Shown here piece by piece: positions 1-7,837 of a stretch of 14,886 nucleotides of DNA. Every line of letters starts with the position of its first letter. The first letter of the stretch is position 1. The translations under genes were made by a program, and so were the position numbers. Source of the stretch: Firmicutes bacterium UBA6648 (GTDB taxonomy: Bacteria > Bacillota > Clostridia > Peptostreptococcales > Anaerovoracaceae). The notes beneath the pieces are model-generated. The model saw only the letters and a list, made by a program, of their open reading frames with translations. It had not been told where the DNA came from and ran no database searches. The stretch lies in contig DKLE01000034.1 of the NCBI GenBank assembly GCA_002455605.1, positions 1 through 14,886 on the forward strand, read 5' to 3'.

Positions 1-120
1 AAGGATGACAAAGAAAACGAGATTCTTAAAAAGTATATAGACGCAGCTTCAAGAGAAAACTTTCAAGATATATTGGATGCAATCGATAGTTTTATATATT
101 TCAGCAACAGAAAAATATGA
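1..120 (+). CDS. 3' end of an unrecognised protein gene
   Basis: The window opens inside a reading frame that runs through 39 codons in frame 1 and stops at TGA 118-120. The visible C-terminus is charged and probably helical, ending in FIYFSNRKI. I do not recognise a family, and the start lies outside the window. The frame ends 24 bp before the GTG start of cca, on the same strand and with no terminator between, so the two genes are probably co-transcribed. The coding call rests on an open frame, plausible amino-acid composition and the operon-like spacing. Confidence 0.6.
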   Translation, partial: KDDKENEILKKYIDAASRENFQDILDAIDSFIYFSNRKI

Positions 121-144
121 CAAAATTTTCGCGGAGGAGGAAGT

Positions 145-1473
145 GTGATTATTAATCTACCAATAGATGCAGAGAAGATAATAAAAAGACTGGAAGAAGA
201 AGGGCATGAGGCATACGCTGTAGGCGGGTGCATTCGAGACAGCCTTCTGGGAGAGCAGCCCCAGGACTGGGATATTTGTACTTCCGCACAGCCTGAAGAG
301 GTTATGGTATGCTTTAAAGACTATCCGGTGATAGCCACAGGAATAAAACATGGCACGGTCACTGTAAGATTAAATCATCGATCCTATGAAGTAACAACCT
401 ATCGGAGGGATGGAGTCTATTTAGATAATAGGCGGCCGGAAAGTGTAGCCTTTGTAAGCTCTTTAAAAGAGGATGCGGCCAGAAGGGACTTTACTGTTAA
501 TGCCATGGCATATAATTCTGCCAAAGGATTGGTGGATTATTATCAGGGCTGCAGTGATTTAAAAGCCGGTATTATTCGATGCGTTGGCAATGCTGATGAA
601 CGATTTCGAGAGGATGCACTGAGAATAATACGGGCTATGCGGTTTGCATCGGTTTTAGGATTTGTCATTGAAAAAGACACCGCATTAAGTATGCGCCGTA
701 ATAAAGAGCTTTTGAGCCGGGTATCAAGGGAGCGGATTAACGTGGAGTTGTGTAAGCTTCTCCGGGGAAAAGGAATCAAGCACATTTTAAGGGAGTATAA
801 AGATATTTTGGCAGTGATTATGCCGGAACTAACACCTATGTTTGGATTCCAGCAAAATAATCCTCATCATAAATATGATGTATGGGAACATACGGTTATA
901 GCTGTGGATAGTTCTATCAATGAGATAATCATCCGACTAGCCTTACTTTTGCACGATATTGGAAAGCCGGAATGCTATACTTGTGACAGCAATGGTATCG
1001 GTCATTTTTACAGTCATGGGGAATTTGGCGCGGAGATGGCAAAAAAAATATTGAAAGATCTTAAGTTTGATAATCTGACGGTGAACAATGTGTGCCAATT
1101 GGTTAAGTATCATGATGCAGATATAAATGAAAGCAATCAGTTTATCAAGAAATGGCTGAATAAAATAGGAGATTCACAATTTGATCGGTTATTGCAGGTA
1201 AAATATGCAGATGTTATGGGGCAATCGGATTATCAAAGAGAAAAGAAACTGAAAAAGCTTGAAAATATAGAAAAAATCAAGAAACAAGTTTTCCAGGAAA
1301 GCCAATGCTATAGTTTGAAAGATTTAGCTGTCAATGGAAGGGATCTGATTGAAGTTGGCATTCAGGACGGGAAAAAAATTGGAGAGATTTTAGAATGGCT
1401 TTTGGAACAGGTGATTGAAAACCGACTTGAAAACCAAAGAGGGGATTTAATTGAAGCTGCAAAAAGTATATAA
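145..1473 (+). CDS. cca: CCA tRNA nucleotidyltransferase with HD domain
   Basis: This enzyme adds or repairs the 3'-terminal CCA of tRNAs from CTP and ATP in the cytoplasm. The 442-residue protein has the class II nucleotidyltransferase head: the GGxxR motif at residues 27-31, the metal-binding DWD at 41-43, RRDFTVNAMA at 113-122 and the nucleotide-template motif EDALR at 156-160. In the family, the E, D and R of this last motif pair with the incoming CTP or ATP. A C-terminal HD domain follows, with H249 and the H270-D271 pair in LLHDIGKP. The start is the GTG at 145, which sits 4 bases after GGAGGAGG (133-140); the overlapping GTG at 143 reads straight into a stop. Having both C- and A-template residues in one protein suggests a full CCA-adding enzyme rather than a split CC-/A-adding one. 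That is inference from family knowledge. Confidence 0.93.
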   Translation: MIINLPIDAEKIIKRLEEEGHEAYAVGGCIRDSLLGEQPQDWDICTSAQPEEVMVCFKDYPVIATGIKHGTVTVRLNHRSYEVTTYRRDGVYLDNRRPESVAFVSSLKEDAARRDFTVNAMAYNSAKGLVDYYQGCSDLKAGIIRCVGNADERFREDALRIIRAMRFASVLGFVIEKDTALSMRRNKELLSRVSRERINVELCKLLRGKGIKHILREYKDILAVIMPELTPMFGFQQNNPHHKYDVWEHTVIAVDSSINEIIIRLALLLHDIGKPECYTCDSNGIGHFYSHGEFGAEMAKKILKDLKFDNLTVNNVCQLVKYHDADINESNQFIKKWLNKIGDSQFDRLLQVKYADVMGQSDYQREKKLKKLENIEKIKKQVFQESQCYSLKDLAVNGRDLIEVGIQDGKKIGEILEWLLEQVIENRLENQRGDLIEAAKSI

Positions 1474-1479
1474 ATATCG

Positions 1480-1527
1480 AATTATGACTGGAAAAATTTT
1501 ATTAAATATTTAATTATCACTGGAAAA
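1480..1527 (+). repeat. 16-bp direct repeat upstream of the secreted stalk protein
   Basis: AATTATGACTGGAAAA at 1480-1495 recurs as AATTATCACTGGAAAA at 1512-1527. The copies differ at one position and start 32 bp apart, close to three helical turns. Both lie in the 138-bp gap between cca and the secreted protein gene. The second copy covers a possible -35 element and runs into the 10-bp palindrome AGCTATAGCT (1527-1536). This arrangement would suit a transcription-factor site, but no known regulator motif is recognised. Confidence 0.5.
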
Positions 1528-1550
1528 GCTATAGCTAAATAGTGCATAAT
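1521..1550 (+). promoter_or_regulatory. Possible sigma-A promoter for the secreted stalk protein
   Basis: TGGAAA (1521-1526) and CATAAT (1545-1550) are separated by 18 bp. The first matches the -35 consensus at 4 of 6 bases and the second the -10 at 5 of 6. Transcription would begin near 1557, about 55 bases before the ATG. In DNA this AT-rich such matches arise easily by chance, so this is only a candidate. The placement just after cca, whose own frame has no clear terminator, makes some read-through from cca possible. Confidence 0.3.
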
Positions 1551-1611
1551 AGAATATAAAGGAAACAGATTAATAATTTCTGTTATAGCAATAAATGATA
1601 GGGAGGATATT

Positions 1612-3111
1612 ATGAAAAATTTTTTTGCTATTTTACTTGTTATATCACTTCTAATGGCAAATGCCAGTGCGGTATTTGCTTCAAATTCAGCGGATAAATC
1701 CTTAGACAAGCTTGTAGTAAGCGAAAGTAAGAGTACAAGTTCCAGTAAGCAGTATGATTTATTTCCTAAATTTGATCCAAAGATAGCGAATTACTACGTA
1801 TTTTTACCGGATGATACGAATTATGCGTATCTTTATATGAAGCCTGATAACAGTAAATATAAGGTGTATTGCGATGGCGATCAGATTGATGAAGATGATG
1901 ATTATTTTGCTTATATCAAGAAAATTTCCGATGGAGATACAATAGACATTGTTGTTAGAGATAAAAATGATGATAAGCTGGATACGTATACCGTAACTTT
2001 TTTTTGCGGAGATAAAAATGACGATGACGAAGATACATTAGACTCTTTATCGGTCAGAAGTAAAGATGGTAAAGACTCTTATTCCAAGGTATCTTTAAAC
2101 AAGGATTTTGAGAGAAATGTAAAGGAATATAAAGTCACCGTTAAAGAAAATGATTATGATACCGTTCGGATTTATGCAGAGCCAAGAGATTCCGGTGCTC
2201 ATGTATTGATTAACGGAGAATTGCTGGACGATGATGATTATCTAGACTTCAAAGTCAGCAAGGGCAAAAATGAATTTGTAATAAATGTAATAGCCGAAAA
2301 TTGTAAAGATACTACAAAATACACGCTTACAGTTACTTATAATAGCCAGGACAGCGATTCTTCAGAAAAAACAGAAGCAGTTATTTCTGGCTTAAGTGTA
2401 AAAGACAATAATGGAAATACGATTTCCCTAAGCCCTGTTTTTAATTCCAGCAAGAAAAATTATACGGCTAACGTAGGAAACAATACTCAAAGTGTCAGCT
2501 TTTATATGATGGCCGGAAGCGATACAAAAATCTATTTAAATAATTCAGAACTGAACAGCTCTACATGGAGTCAAAATTTTAATTTAAATGAGGGATTGAA
2601 TACCTTTAATATAACGGTATATCTCACCAGCGATACATATGATATAAAGAATTACAGCGTTAGTATCTACAAGCATCCGAAAAAATTAGAATCCTTAGTA
2701 AGCGTTCAAAATTTGAATGTGAATGGTGTTTCCAAGCAGCTGAATGCTTACAATATAAGCGGCAGTAACTTTGTAAAACTGAGAGATATTGCAAGTCTTC
2801 TTCTGGGGACCAACAAACAATTTTCTGTAGGATATAATGAGGTTACCAACGCTATAGCCCTGTTATCCGGAGGCTATTATACCTCTAACGGACAGGAGAA
2901 CATTGCATTGACTCAATCAAAGGATATCATGATATCCATACAAACCGTAACGCTGGATAATCAGCCTACGGTGATGACTGCTTATAACATAGACGGCAAC
3001 AATTATGTAATGCTTAGGGATTTGGCTGTATTGCTCAACTTTGGCTTAACCTATAACTCAGCAACGGATACGATCCAGATAACAACCAGCAGTAACTATA
3101 GCATAAATTAA
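1612..3111 (+). CDS. Secreted protein with cadherin-like beta-sandwich modules and a C-terminal stalk domain
   Basis: The 499-residue protein starts with a signal peptide: KN, a hydrophobic core at about residues 4-22, and a likely cleavage after A23 in VFA-SN. Three modules of about 100 residues follow, roughly 30-130, 142-243 and 258-355. Each opens with an L-x-x-L/S-x-V strand and closes with a YTVTF/YTLTVTY/YSVSIYK strand, the pattern of cadherin-like beta-sandwich domains. The last part, about 365-499, is a stalk domain related to the N-terminal domain of copper amine oxidases. It is internally duplicated: AYNISGSNFVKLRDIASLL near 379 and AYNIDGNNYVMLRDLAVLL near 457. There is no catalytic oxidase domain, no sortase motif and no second membrane span. 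It is therefore probably a released or wall-associated structural protein. The modules carry runs of Asp that could bind calcium, which is inference. The start ATG follows GGGAGG (1601-1606). The substrate or partner is unknown. Confidence 0.85.
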   Translation: MKNFFAILLVISLLMANASAVFASNSADKSLDKLVVSESKSTSSSKQYDLFPKFDPKIANYYVFLPDDTNYAYLYMKPDNSKYKVYCDGDQIDEDDDYFAYIKKISDGDTIDIVVRDKNDDKLDTYTVTFFCGDKNDDDEDTLDSLSVRSKDGKDSYSKVSLNKDFERNVKEYKVTVKENDYDTVRIYAEPRDSGAHVLINGELLDDDDYLDFKVSKGKNEFVINVIAENCKDTTKYTLTVTYNSQDSDSSEKTEAVISGLSVKDNNGNTISLSPVFNSSKKNYTANVGNNTQSVSFYMMAGSDTKIYLNNSELNSSTWSQNFNLNEGLNTFNITVYLTSDTYDIKNYSVSIYKHPKKLESLVSVQNLNVNGVSKQLNAYNISGSNFVKLRDIASLLLGTNKQFSVGYNEVTNAIALLSGGYYTSNGQENIALTQSKDIMISIQTVTLDNQPTVMTAYNIDGNNYVMLRDLAVLLNFGLTYNSATDTIQITTSSNYSIN

Positions 3112-3211
3112 TCCATGTTCACAAAATGATGAAGCTGCTAATAAAATAACTTTAATAAACAGCGGATATTATAACTATGTCATATATATTATTAATTTTT
3201 TAATAGGATAG

Positions 3212-3255
3212 TAAAATATCAGGTATGAAATTGCTCATACCTGATATTTTATTTT
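3212..3255 (+). terminator. Strong intrinsic terminator after the secreted protein gene
   Basis: A 17-bp perfect stem is formed by 3212-3228 and 3235-3251, with a 6-base loop. The stem ends in TTTTA and is followed by TTTT. The A-rich left arm base means it could also stop transcription arriving from the other strand. It separates the secreted protein gene from the cyclic-di-GMP/chemoreceptor pair. The 100 bases between the stop codon at 3111 and this hairpin contain no gene or other signal that I can support. Confidence 0.85.
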
Positions 3256-3278
3256 AACCCAAATTTTACCTAAAGGTT

Positions 3279-3308
3279 TTAACAGACTTTACAAAGCTAT
3301 ATCATACT
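3279..3308 (+). promoter_or_regulatory. Possible sigma-A promoter for the EAL-CBS-GGDEF gene
   Basis: TTAACA (3279-3284) and CATACT (3303-3308) are separated by 18 bp, matching 5 of 6 and 4 of 6 consensus bases. They lie just after the upstream terminator, so a promoter is expected in this stretch. Another possible -35, TTTACA at 3288-3293, has no convincing -10. No sigma-D (motility) promoter and no cyclic-di-GMP riboswitch fold were recognised in this leader. Confidence 0.3.
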
Positions 3309-3386
3309 GTAAGAAATAAATGGAATGTAACAGTAAAGTACAGAAATAAGCAATAAGACAAAGCAGCTATTGAGGTAAGAATCGGT

Positions 3387-5123
3387 ATGGATAAAACAAA
3401 ACAATTTTTTACAATATTGAAAGGCGGGCATATTAAAACCGTATATCAGCCAATTGTATCTCTGGAAGATGGGCGTATATTTGGCTACGAAGCTTTAAGC
3501 CGTATTAAGCTTACCGAATGTGAATTAAATATAGAGGAGCTGTTTCATATTGCGGCGCAAAAGAAGAAATTATGGGAGCTGGAAAAGGTCTGTCGTACAG
3601 AGGCTTTAAAAAATGCAGTGAAAAAACCTAAGGCTGCTAAGTTGTTCCTCAATGTGGATGCCAATATTATTCACGATCCAGAATTGAGATCGGGGTTTAC
3701 CCGAGAAAAACTTAGGCAGTATGGTCTTCACACTCAAGACATTATCTTTGAAATAACAGAGAAGAGTGCGATTCACGCACTGGACGTATTTAAAGCTTCC
3801 ATCGAACATTACCAGTCCCAGGATTTTGAAATCGCTATTGATGATTTTGGTTCCGGTTATTCGGGGTTAAATCGTGTATGCAGCTTTTCACCGAATTTTA
3901 TTAAAATTGATATGGAATTGGTACGCTGCATGGACACCGATTCTGTAAAAAGATCAATTGTAGGAGCAATTGTTCAGTTTTGCAAGGAAGCTAAAATCAA
4001 AGTAATTGCTGAAGGGATTGAAAGGAGAGATGAACTCAGAACGTTAATTGATATAGGGGTAGATTATGGTCAGGGATATTATCTGGCAAAACCTTCAGAA
4101 GGCTTTTGTCAAATTGAAGCAGAGAAAAAATTATTGATAAAAAATATCGAAAATCAATTAAAGATATCCTATCAACCCTCTATCTTCAGCAACATAGATG
4201 CAATTTGTAAAAAGAAAAATACAGTAAAATATAAGGAGAAATCCATAAACGTATATAATCTGATGCAAAATGATGAAGAGATTACGGAAGTTTCCGTAGT
4301 GGATGAAGATAATAAGATCTGCGGCATTTTAACACGTACTTATCTGCTGCAGAAATTCAGTGGACAGTTTGGATATAATCTCAGTCAAAGACGGACAGCA
4401 GGAGAAATTATGAAGACTGAATTTTTAGCGGTTGAACGAAACAAAAGTATAGATGAAGTGGCCATGTTAGCGATGAATCGAAATTCCGCAGAAGTCTATG
4501 AAGCTATTATTGTAACGGATGAACAAAAATACATGGGTGTTGTAACTGTTAAAGATTTATTAAATACTGCCATAAATATCCAAGTAAAACGGGCAACCGA
4601 TGCGAACCCATTGACAGGGCTGCCGGGAAACTTCGCCGTACAGGAAAAAATTGTTCAAATCACAAAAGAGAAGGGCCCGTTTGCCATTGTTTATTTGGAT
4701 TTAGATAATTTTAAGGCGTATAATGACGCATATGGATTTACAAACGGAGATTTGATGATAAAAATTTTGGCTGACAGCATGAGAGCGTGCTGTAATGAAA
4801 TTGATTTTAAGGGACATATAGGCGGAGATGATTTTGTGATTATTACTCAGTCCTATTTTGTTGAGGAACTTTGCATGAATATAATCAATAGCTTCAGTCG
4901 GTCCATCAAAGCTCTGTATAGCAAAGAGGATTGGGAGCAAGGGTATATCATATCTAAAAACAGAAGTGGATTTACTGAGAAGTTCCCAATTGCAACACTT
5001 TCTATAGCAGCGGTTACCAACAAAAATCGAGAGTATACGGATCTGGAAGAACTTTCGAAAATAATTGCAGACACGAAAAAAAGGTGTAAGCAGAAAGCCG
5101 GAAATGCTGTAATTACAGTGTGA
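3387..5123 (+). CDS. EAL-CBS-GGDEF cyclic-di-GMP signalling protein
   Basis: This 578-residue cytoplasmic protein has three parts. The EAL phosphodiesterase domain (about 15-245) keeps the residues expected of an active enzyme: E35 of the EAL motif, N89, E122, D152-D153 in DDFGSGYSGL, K173, E209 and Q229. A CBS pair (about 275-395) is a likely adenine-nucleotide sensor. The C-terminal GGDEF diguanylate cyclase domain (about 405-578) opens with ANPLTGLPGN and keeps the metal/substrate segment D438-L-D-x-F-K-x-x-N-D447. Its signature is GGDDF (479-483) rather than GGDEF, and no RxxD product-inhibition site precedes it. The phosphodiesterase is predicted active. The cyclase half may be active, weak, or a GTP-binding regulatory domain. 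There is no membrane segment, so input probably comes through the CBS pair. The ATG at 3387 follows TGAGGT (3371-3376). The chemoreceptor gene begins 56 bp downstream without a terminator, which suggests an operon linking cyclic-di-GMP turnover to motility. Confidence 0.9.
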   Translation: MDKTKQFFTILKGGHIKTVYQPIVSLEDGRIFGYEALSRIKLTECELNIEELFHIAAQKKKLWELEKVCRTEALKNAVKKPKAAKLFLNVDANIIHDPELRSGFTREKLRQYGLHTQDIIFEITEKSAIHALDVFKASIEHYQSQDFEIAIDDFGSGYSGLNRVCSFSPNFIKIDMELVRCMDTDSVKRSIVGAIVQFCKEAKIKVIAEGIERRDELRTLIDIGVDYGQGYYLAKPSEGFCQIEAEKKLLIKNIENQLKISYQPSIFSNIDAICKKKNTVKYKEKSINVYNLMQNDEEITEVSVVDEDNKICGILTRTYLLQKFSGQFGYNLSQRRTAGEIMKTEFLAVERNKSIDEVAMLAMNRNSAEVYEAIIVTDEQKYMGVVTVKDLLNTAINIQVKRATDANPLTGLPGNFAVQEKIVQITKEKGPFAIVYLDLDNFKAYNDAYGFTNGDLMIKILADSMRACCNEIDFKGHIGGDDFVIITQSYFVEELCMNIINSFSRSIKALYSKEDWEQGYIISKNRSGFTEKFPIATLSIAAVTNKNREYTDLEELSKIIADTKKRCKQKAGNAVITV

Positions 5124-5179
5124 ATTTTATTTTGGCATATAATAAACAAGCTTGTTATGAAATTAAAATGAGGTTTTGA

Positions 5180-6862
5180 ATGTATAAGAATTTAAAGGTT
5201 AAGTATAAGCTTACGCTATCGTTTTCGGTAATTATGATTTTTTTTCTGATTATTTTATTTATTTCAATTAGTGCTATTACTGCTATTGAAGACAAGATAT
5301 ATTCCTTTTATTACATAGAGCATGAAAATAGTTTGACTCAGATGGAAATCAGAAAAAACATAGAAAAGCTAGATAAAGAAATATTGATGATGGTGAATAA
5401 TTCAAATGAAACAAATCGGCAGGACTATAAAGAAGAGGTAGATAAATCCATTGAATTAGTCATGAAAGATATCAACACATTAAAGAAAAACTTCCGTGAT
5501 CAGACAATTATGAAGGAGCTAAATACCTGCATGAATAAAGTTATAGAGCAGGAAATGATGGTGATGAGCTATTCATTGAAAGGAAGTAAGGCAGAAGCTT
5601 TTACTTTGCTGAATTCCGATTATGCTCAGGCTTCTGAGAAGCTGCATAAAGTCTTGGATGAGGTGGGTGCTGTTTCAGATAAATCTGTTACCGATGCTTT
5701 TAAGGAAATCATTATGTTAAAAAACTATGCGGCAGCTATTATTTTAGTCACGGCAATCATCTGTTTGAGCATATCCATATTGTTTGTTAAGCTGTTGACG
5801 GACAGCATCGTGAAGCCCATCAGACAAATTGTATGCGCTTCCAATGATATATCTCAGGGGAATTTAAGTGATAAACTGATAGCCGATTCAAAGGACGAAT
5901 TAAGAGAGGTAATACAGGCTTTTGCCAACATGTCAAAGGTATTGAAAGGTATCATTGCTCACTTAAATTATACTTTAAATGAGATGGCACGGGGAAATTT
6001 CAGTGAAAATATTTCCTATGGTGAAAAGTATATGGGGAATTTTCAAGAAATCTTTTCCGCAGTGAAAAATCTGAACGAAAATATTAATCTTACCTTGATA
6101 CCTATTAATCTTGCATCCAATCAGGTGAAAAGCAATTCGGATCAGCTTTTCAATGACTCTCAGGCTGTGGCAGGCGGTGCTATGGAGCAGGCTGCTGCTA
6201 TTCAAGAACTTTCAGCTACTATTTTAGATATAAAGGCCCAGATAGAAAATACCGCAGAAAATTCACAAACCGCCAATTTATTTACAAAAGAAGTCAGTAC
6301 GAATATTATTCAATCGGATGGATATATGAAAGATATGGTGAACGCTATATCGGATATTTCAAGCAGGTCTAAAGAAGTAATGAAAATAATTAAAACCATT
6401 GATGACATTGCCTTTCAAACCAATATTCTGGCTTTAAATGCAGCCGTAGAGGCTGCCCGGGCAGGACTGGCGGGAAAAGGATTTTCAGTAGTAGCCGATG
6501 AAGTGAGAAAGTTGGCACAAAAATCCGCAGCAGCGGCACAGAGTACAACTGAGCTTATTAAAAGTTCAATAGATGCAATAGATCATGGAACTAATATTGC
6601 CGGAGAAACTGAGAAAGCTTTAAAAAGTGTAGTAGAAAAATCCTCGCAGGCGGCAGACTTAATCCACAAGATTTCTGTGGCAAGTGTACAGCAGACAGAC
6701 TCAATACAACAATTATCAGCAGGGATCGAACAGATTACATCAGTGGTGCAGAGAAATTCGGAGACAGCAGAGCAATCAGCCAGCATAAGCAAAGAACTGC
6801 ACCATCAAGCAAGAATTTTAAAGGAGAAGATTTCGGGGTTTAAATTACAGGAATCTTGTTAA
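5180..6862 (+). CDS. Methyl-accepting chemotaxis protein with four-helix-bundle-like sensor
   Basis: The 560-residue transmembrane chemoreceptor should pass an external signal to CheA/CheW and the flagellar motor. Membrane span 1 is at about 11-35 and span 2 at about 182-207. Between them is a helical extracellular sensor of about 145 residues, of four-helix-bundle type, with no recognisable ligand. A HAMP domain follows (about 208-262). A second HAMP-like piece comes next (about 265-320), containing MARGNFSENISYGEKYMGNF. The cytoplasmic signalling rod ends with the conserved hairpin tip around FQTNILALNAAVEAARAG (about 413-429). At residue 430 the glutamate usual in AGEAGKGF is leucine. The start ATG lies just after TGAGGT (5169-5174). 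The gene shares an operon with the upstream EAL-CBS-GGDEF gene and ends 19 bases before a bidirectional hairpin. No flagellar or che genes are present in the window. Confidence 0.93.
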   Translation: MYKNLKVKYKLTLSFSVIMIFFLIILFISISAITAIEDKIYSFYYIEHENSLTQMEIRKNIEKLDKEILMMVNNSNETNRQDYKEEVDKSIELVMKDINTLKKNFRDQTIMKELNTCMNKVIEQEMMVMSYSLKGSKAEAFTLLNSDYAQASEKLHKVLDEVGAVSDKSVTDAFKEIIMLKNYAAAIILVTAIICLSISILFVKLLTDSIVKPIRQIVCASNDISQGNLSDKLIADSKDELREVIQAFANMSKVLKGIIAHLNYTLNEMARGNFSENISYGEKYMGNFQEIFSAVKNLNENINLTLIPINLASNQVKSNSDQLFNDSQAVAGGAMEQAAAIQELSATILDIKAQIENTAENSQTANLFTKEVSTNIIQSDGYMKDMVNAISDISSRSKEVMKIIKTIDDIAFQTNILALNAAVEAARAGLAGKGFSVVADEVRKLAQKSAAAAQSTTELIKSSIDAIDHGTNIAGETEKALKSVVEKSSQAADLIHKISVASVQQTDSIQQLSAGIEQITSVVQRNSETAEQSASISKELHHQARILKEKISGFKLQESC

Positions 6863-6881
6863 AAGGCTGTCCGGCCGTAAA

Positions 6882-6916
6882 AAAATCCACCTTGCTCCAT
6901 AGACAAGGTGGATTTT
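6882..6916. terminator. Bidirectional terminator between convergent genes
   Basis: A 13-bp perfect stem is formed by AAAATCCACCTTG (6882-6894) and its complement at 6904-6916, with a 9-base loop. On the minus strand it is followed by a run of T (complement of the A run ending at 6879-6881), an ideal terminator for the pseudouridine synthase operon. On the plus strand it ends in TTTT and stops the chemoreceptor transcript. The convergent genes are only 56 bp apart and share this one structure. Confidence 0.85.
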
Positions 6917-6918
6917 AA

Positions 6919-7830
6919 TCATTTGTTGATTGATTTAATTTTTTCAATAGTTTCCAGCATGTCGTCAGGAAGAGGGGCTTCAACCTCCATCCATTTTGCC
7001 GATACAGGATGGTAAAAGGATAAATATCTGGCATGAAGAGCCTGTCTTTCAATAAGCCATGGATTTTCACCTCCATACAGATGATCCCCAAGAATTGGAA
7101 AGCCTATATGGGACATATGCACTCTTATTTGATGGGTACGTCCGGTTTCAAGGAGCAGTTCGACAAGAGTATAACCTGTCTCATACCTTTCCAGGACTTT
7201 ATAATGGGTCACAGAAGGGGCTCCATTTTCCATTACGCCTCGCTCCACTCGTTCTGGATCGGGTCTGCCTAGAGGAGCGTTTACGGTACCGCTGTCTTCC
7301 TTAATGATGCCTTTAACAATTGCTGCATAACGTTTGGCAACTTTATTTTCTTTCATTTGTTTAGTAAATTCATCCTGGCTGTGAGAGTTTTTAGCAACTG
7401 CCAGAAGCCCAGAAGTATTCATATCCAATCGGTTGATGAAACGGATTTTAAAACTTTGATTGGTATCAATCATATATTTCATAATCCCGTTAGCCATGGT
7501 ATGAAGAGGATGTCCTTTTGTAGGATGAACCACATAGCCCGGCTGCTTATTAATAATCAACAGATCGCTGTCTTCAAAAACAGGATGGATATCGATCGGC
7601 TCCGGGATAAAGTTACTGGTTTCCTCGGGAAGTTCAATGGTGATGATATCCCCCGGTGTTGCGGGAAGGTACATCTTTATTGATTCTCCGTTTATAAAGA
7701 CCAGATTGTTCTGCTTTAACTTTGTCATTAAACGGCTGGAAAATGTGAAGTTGCTTCGAACTAACTCTTTATAAGAAATTCCACGATCTTCTTCTGTTAC
7801 AATGTATTGAAATTTATTTGTGCTGTTCAT
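6919..7830 (-). CDS. RluA-family pseudouridine synthase
   Basis: The 303-residue protein isomerises uridine to pseudouridine in rRNA or tRNA. The N-terminal part (about 15-70) resembles an S4-type RNA-binding fold, ending near PATPGDIITIEL. The catalytic domain (about 80-300) contains INKQPGYVVHP (93-103) and the RLDxxTSG motif at 134-141, with D136 as the catalytic aspartate. Near its C-terminus is the conserved LLETGRTHQIRVHM segment. Target specificity within the RluA/RluC/RluD group cannot be read from sequence, so no symbol is given. The ATG is preceded by GAGGT on the minus strand. The gene lies only 7 bp after nadK, a pairing recalled from Bacillus subtilis (yjbN-yjbO), and the pair appears to be co-translated. 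It is the last gene of the pepF-nadK operon. Confidence 0.92.
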   Translation of the reverse strand: MNSTNKFQYIVTEEDRGISYKELVRSNFTFSSRLMTKLKQNNLVFINGESIKMYLPATPGDIITIELPEETSNFIPEPIDIHPVFEDSDLLIINKQPGYVVHPTKGHPLHTMANGIMKYMIDTNQSFKIRFINRLDMNTSGLLAVAKNSHSQDEFTKQMKENKVAKRYAAIVKGIIKEDSGTVNAPLGRPDPERVERGVMENGAPSVTHYKVLERYETGYTLVELLLETGRTHQIRVHMSHIGFPILGDHLYGGENPWLIERQALHARYLSFYHPVSAKWMEVEAPLPDDMLETIEKIKSINK

Positions 7831-7837
7831 ATTACCT

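Noticed and set aside
849..1100. HD domain of the CCA enzyme as a separate fused nuclease
   Set aside because: HD domains are a normal part of many bacterial CCA-adding enzymes, so this is not an unusual fusion.
2700..3111. Copper amine oxidase enzyme
   Set aside because: Only the small stalk-like domain is present; the catalytic domain with the quinone cofactor tyrosine is absent.
3256..3386. Cyclic-di-GMP riboswitch ahead of the EAL-CBS-GGDEF gene
   Set aside because: No GEMM-type paired stems or conserved core bases could be found in the leader.
7033..7683. Plus-strand open frames opposite the pseudouridine synthase
   Set aside because: They are antisense shadows of a gene with intact catalytic motifs, lack ribosome binding sites and resemble no protein.
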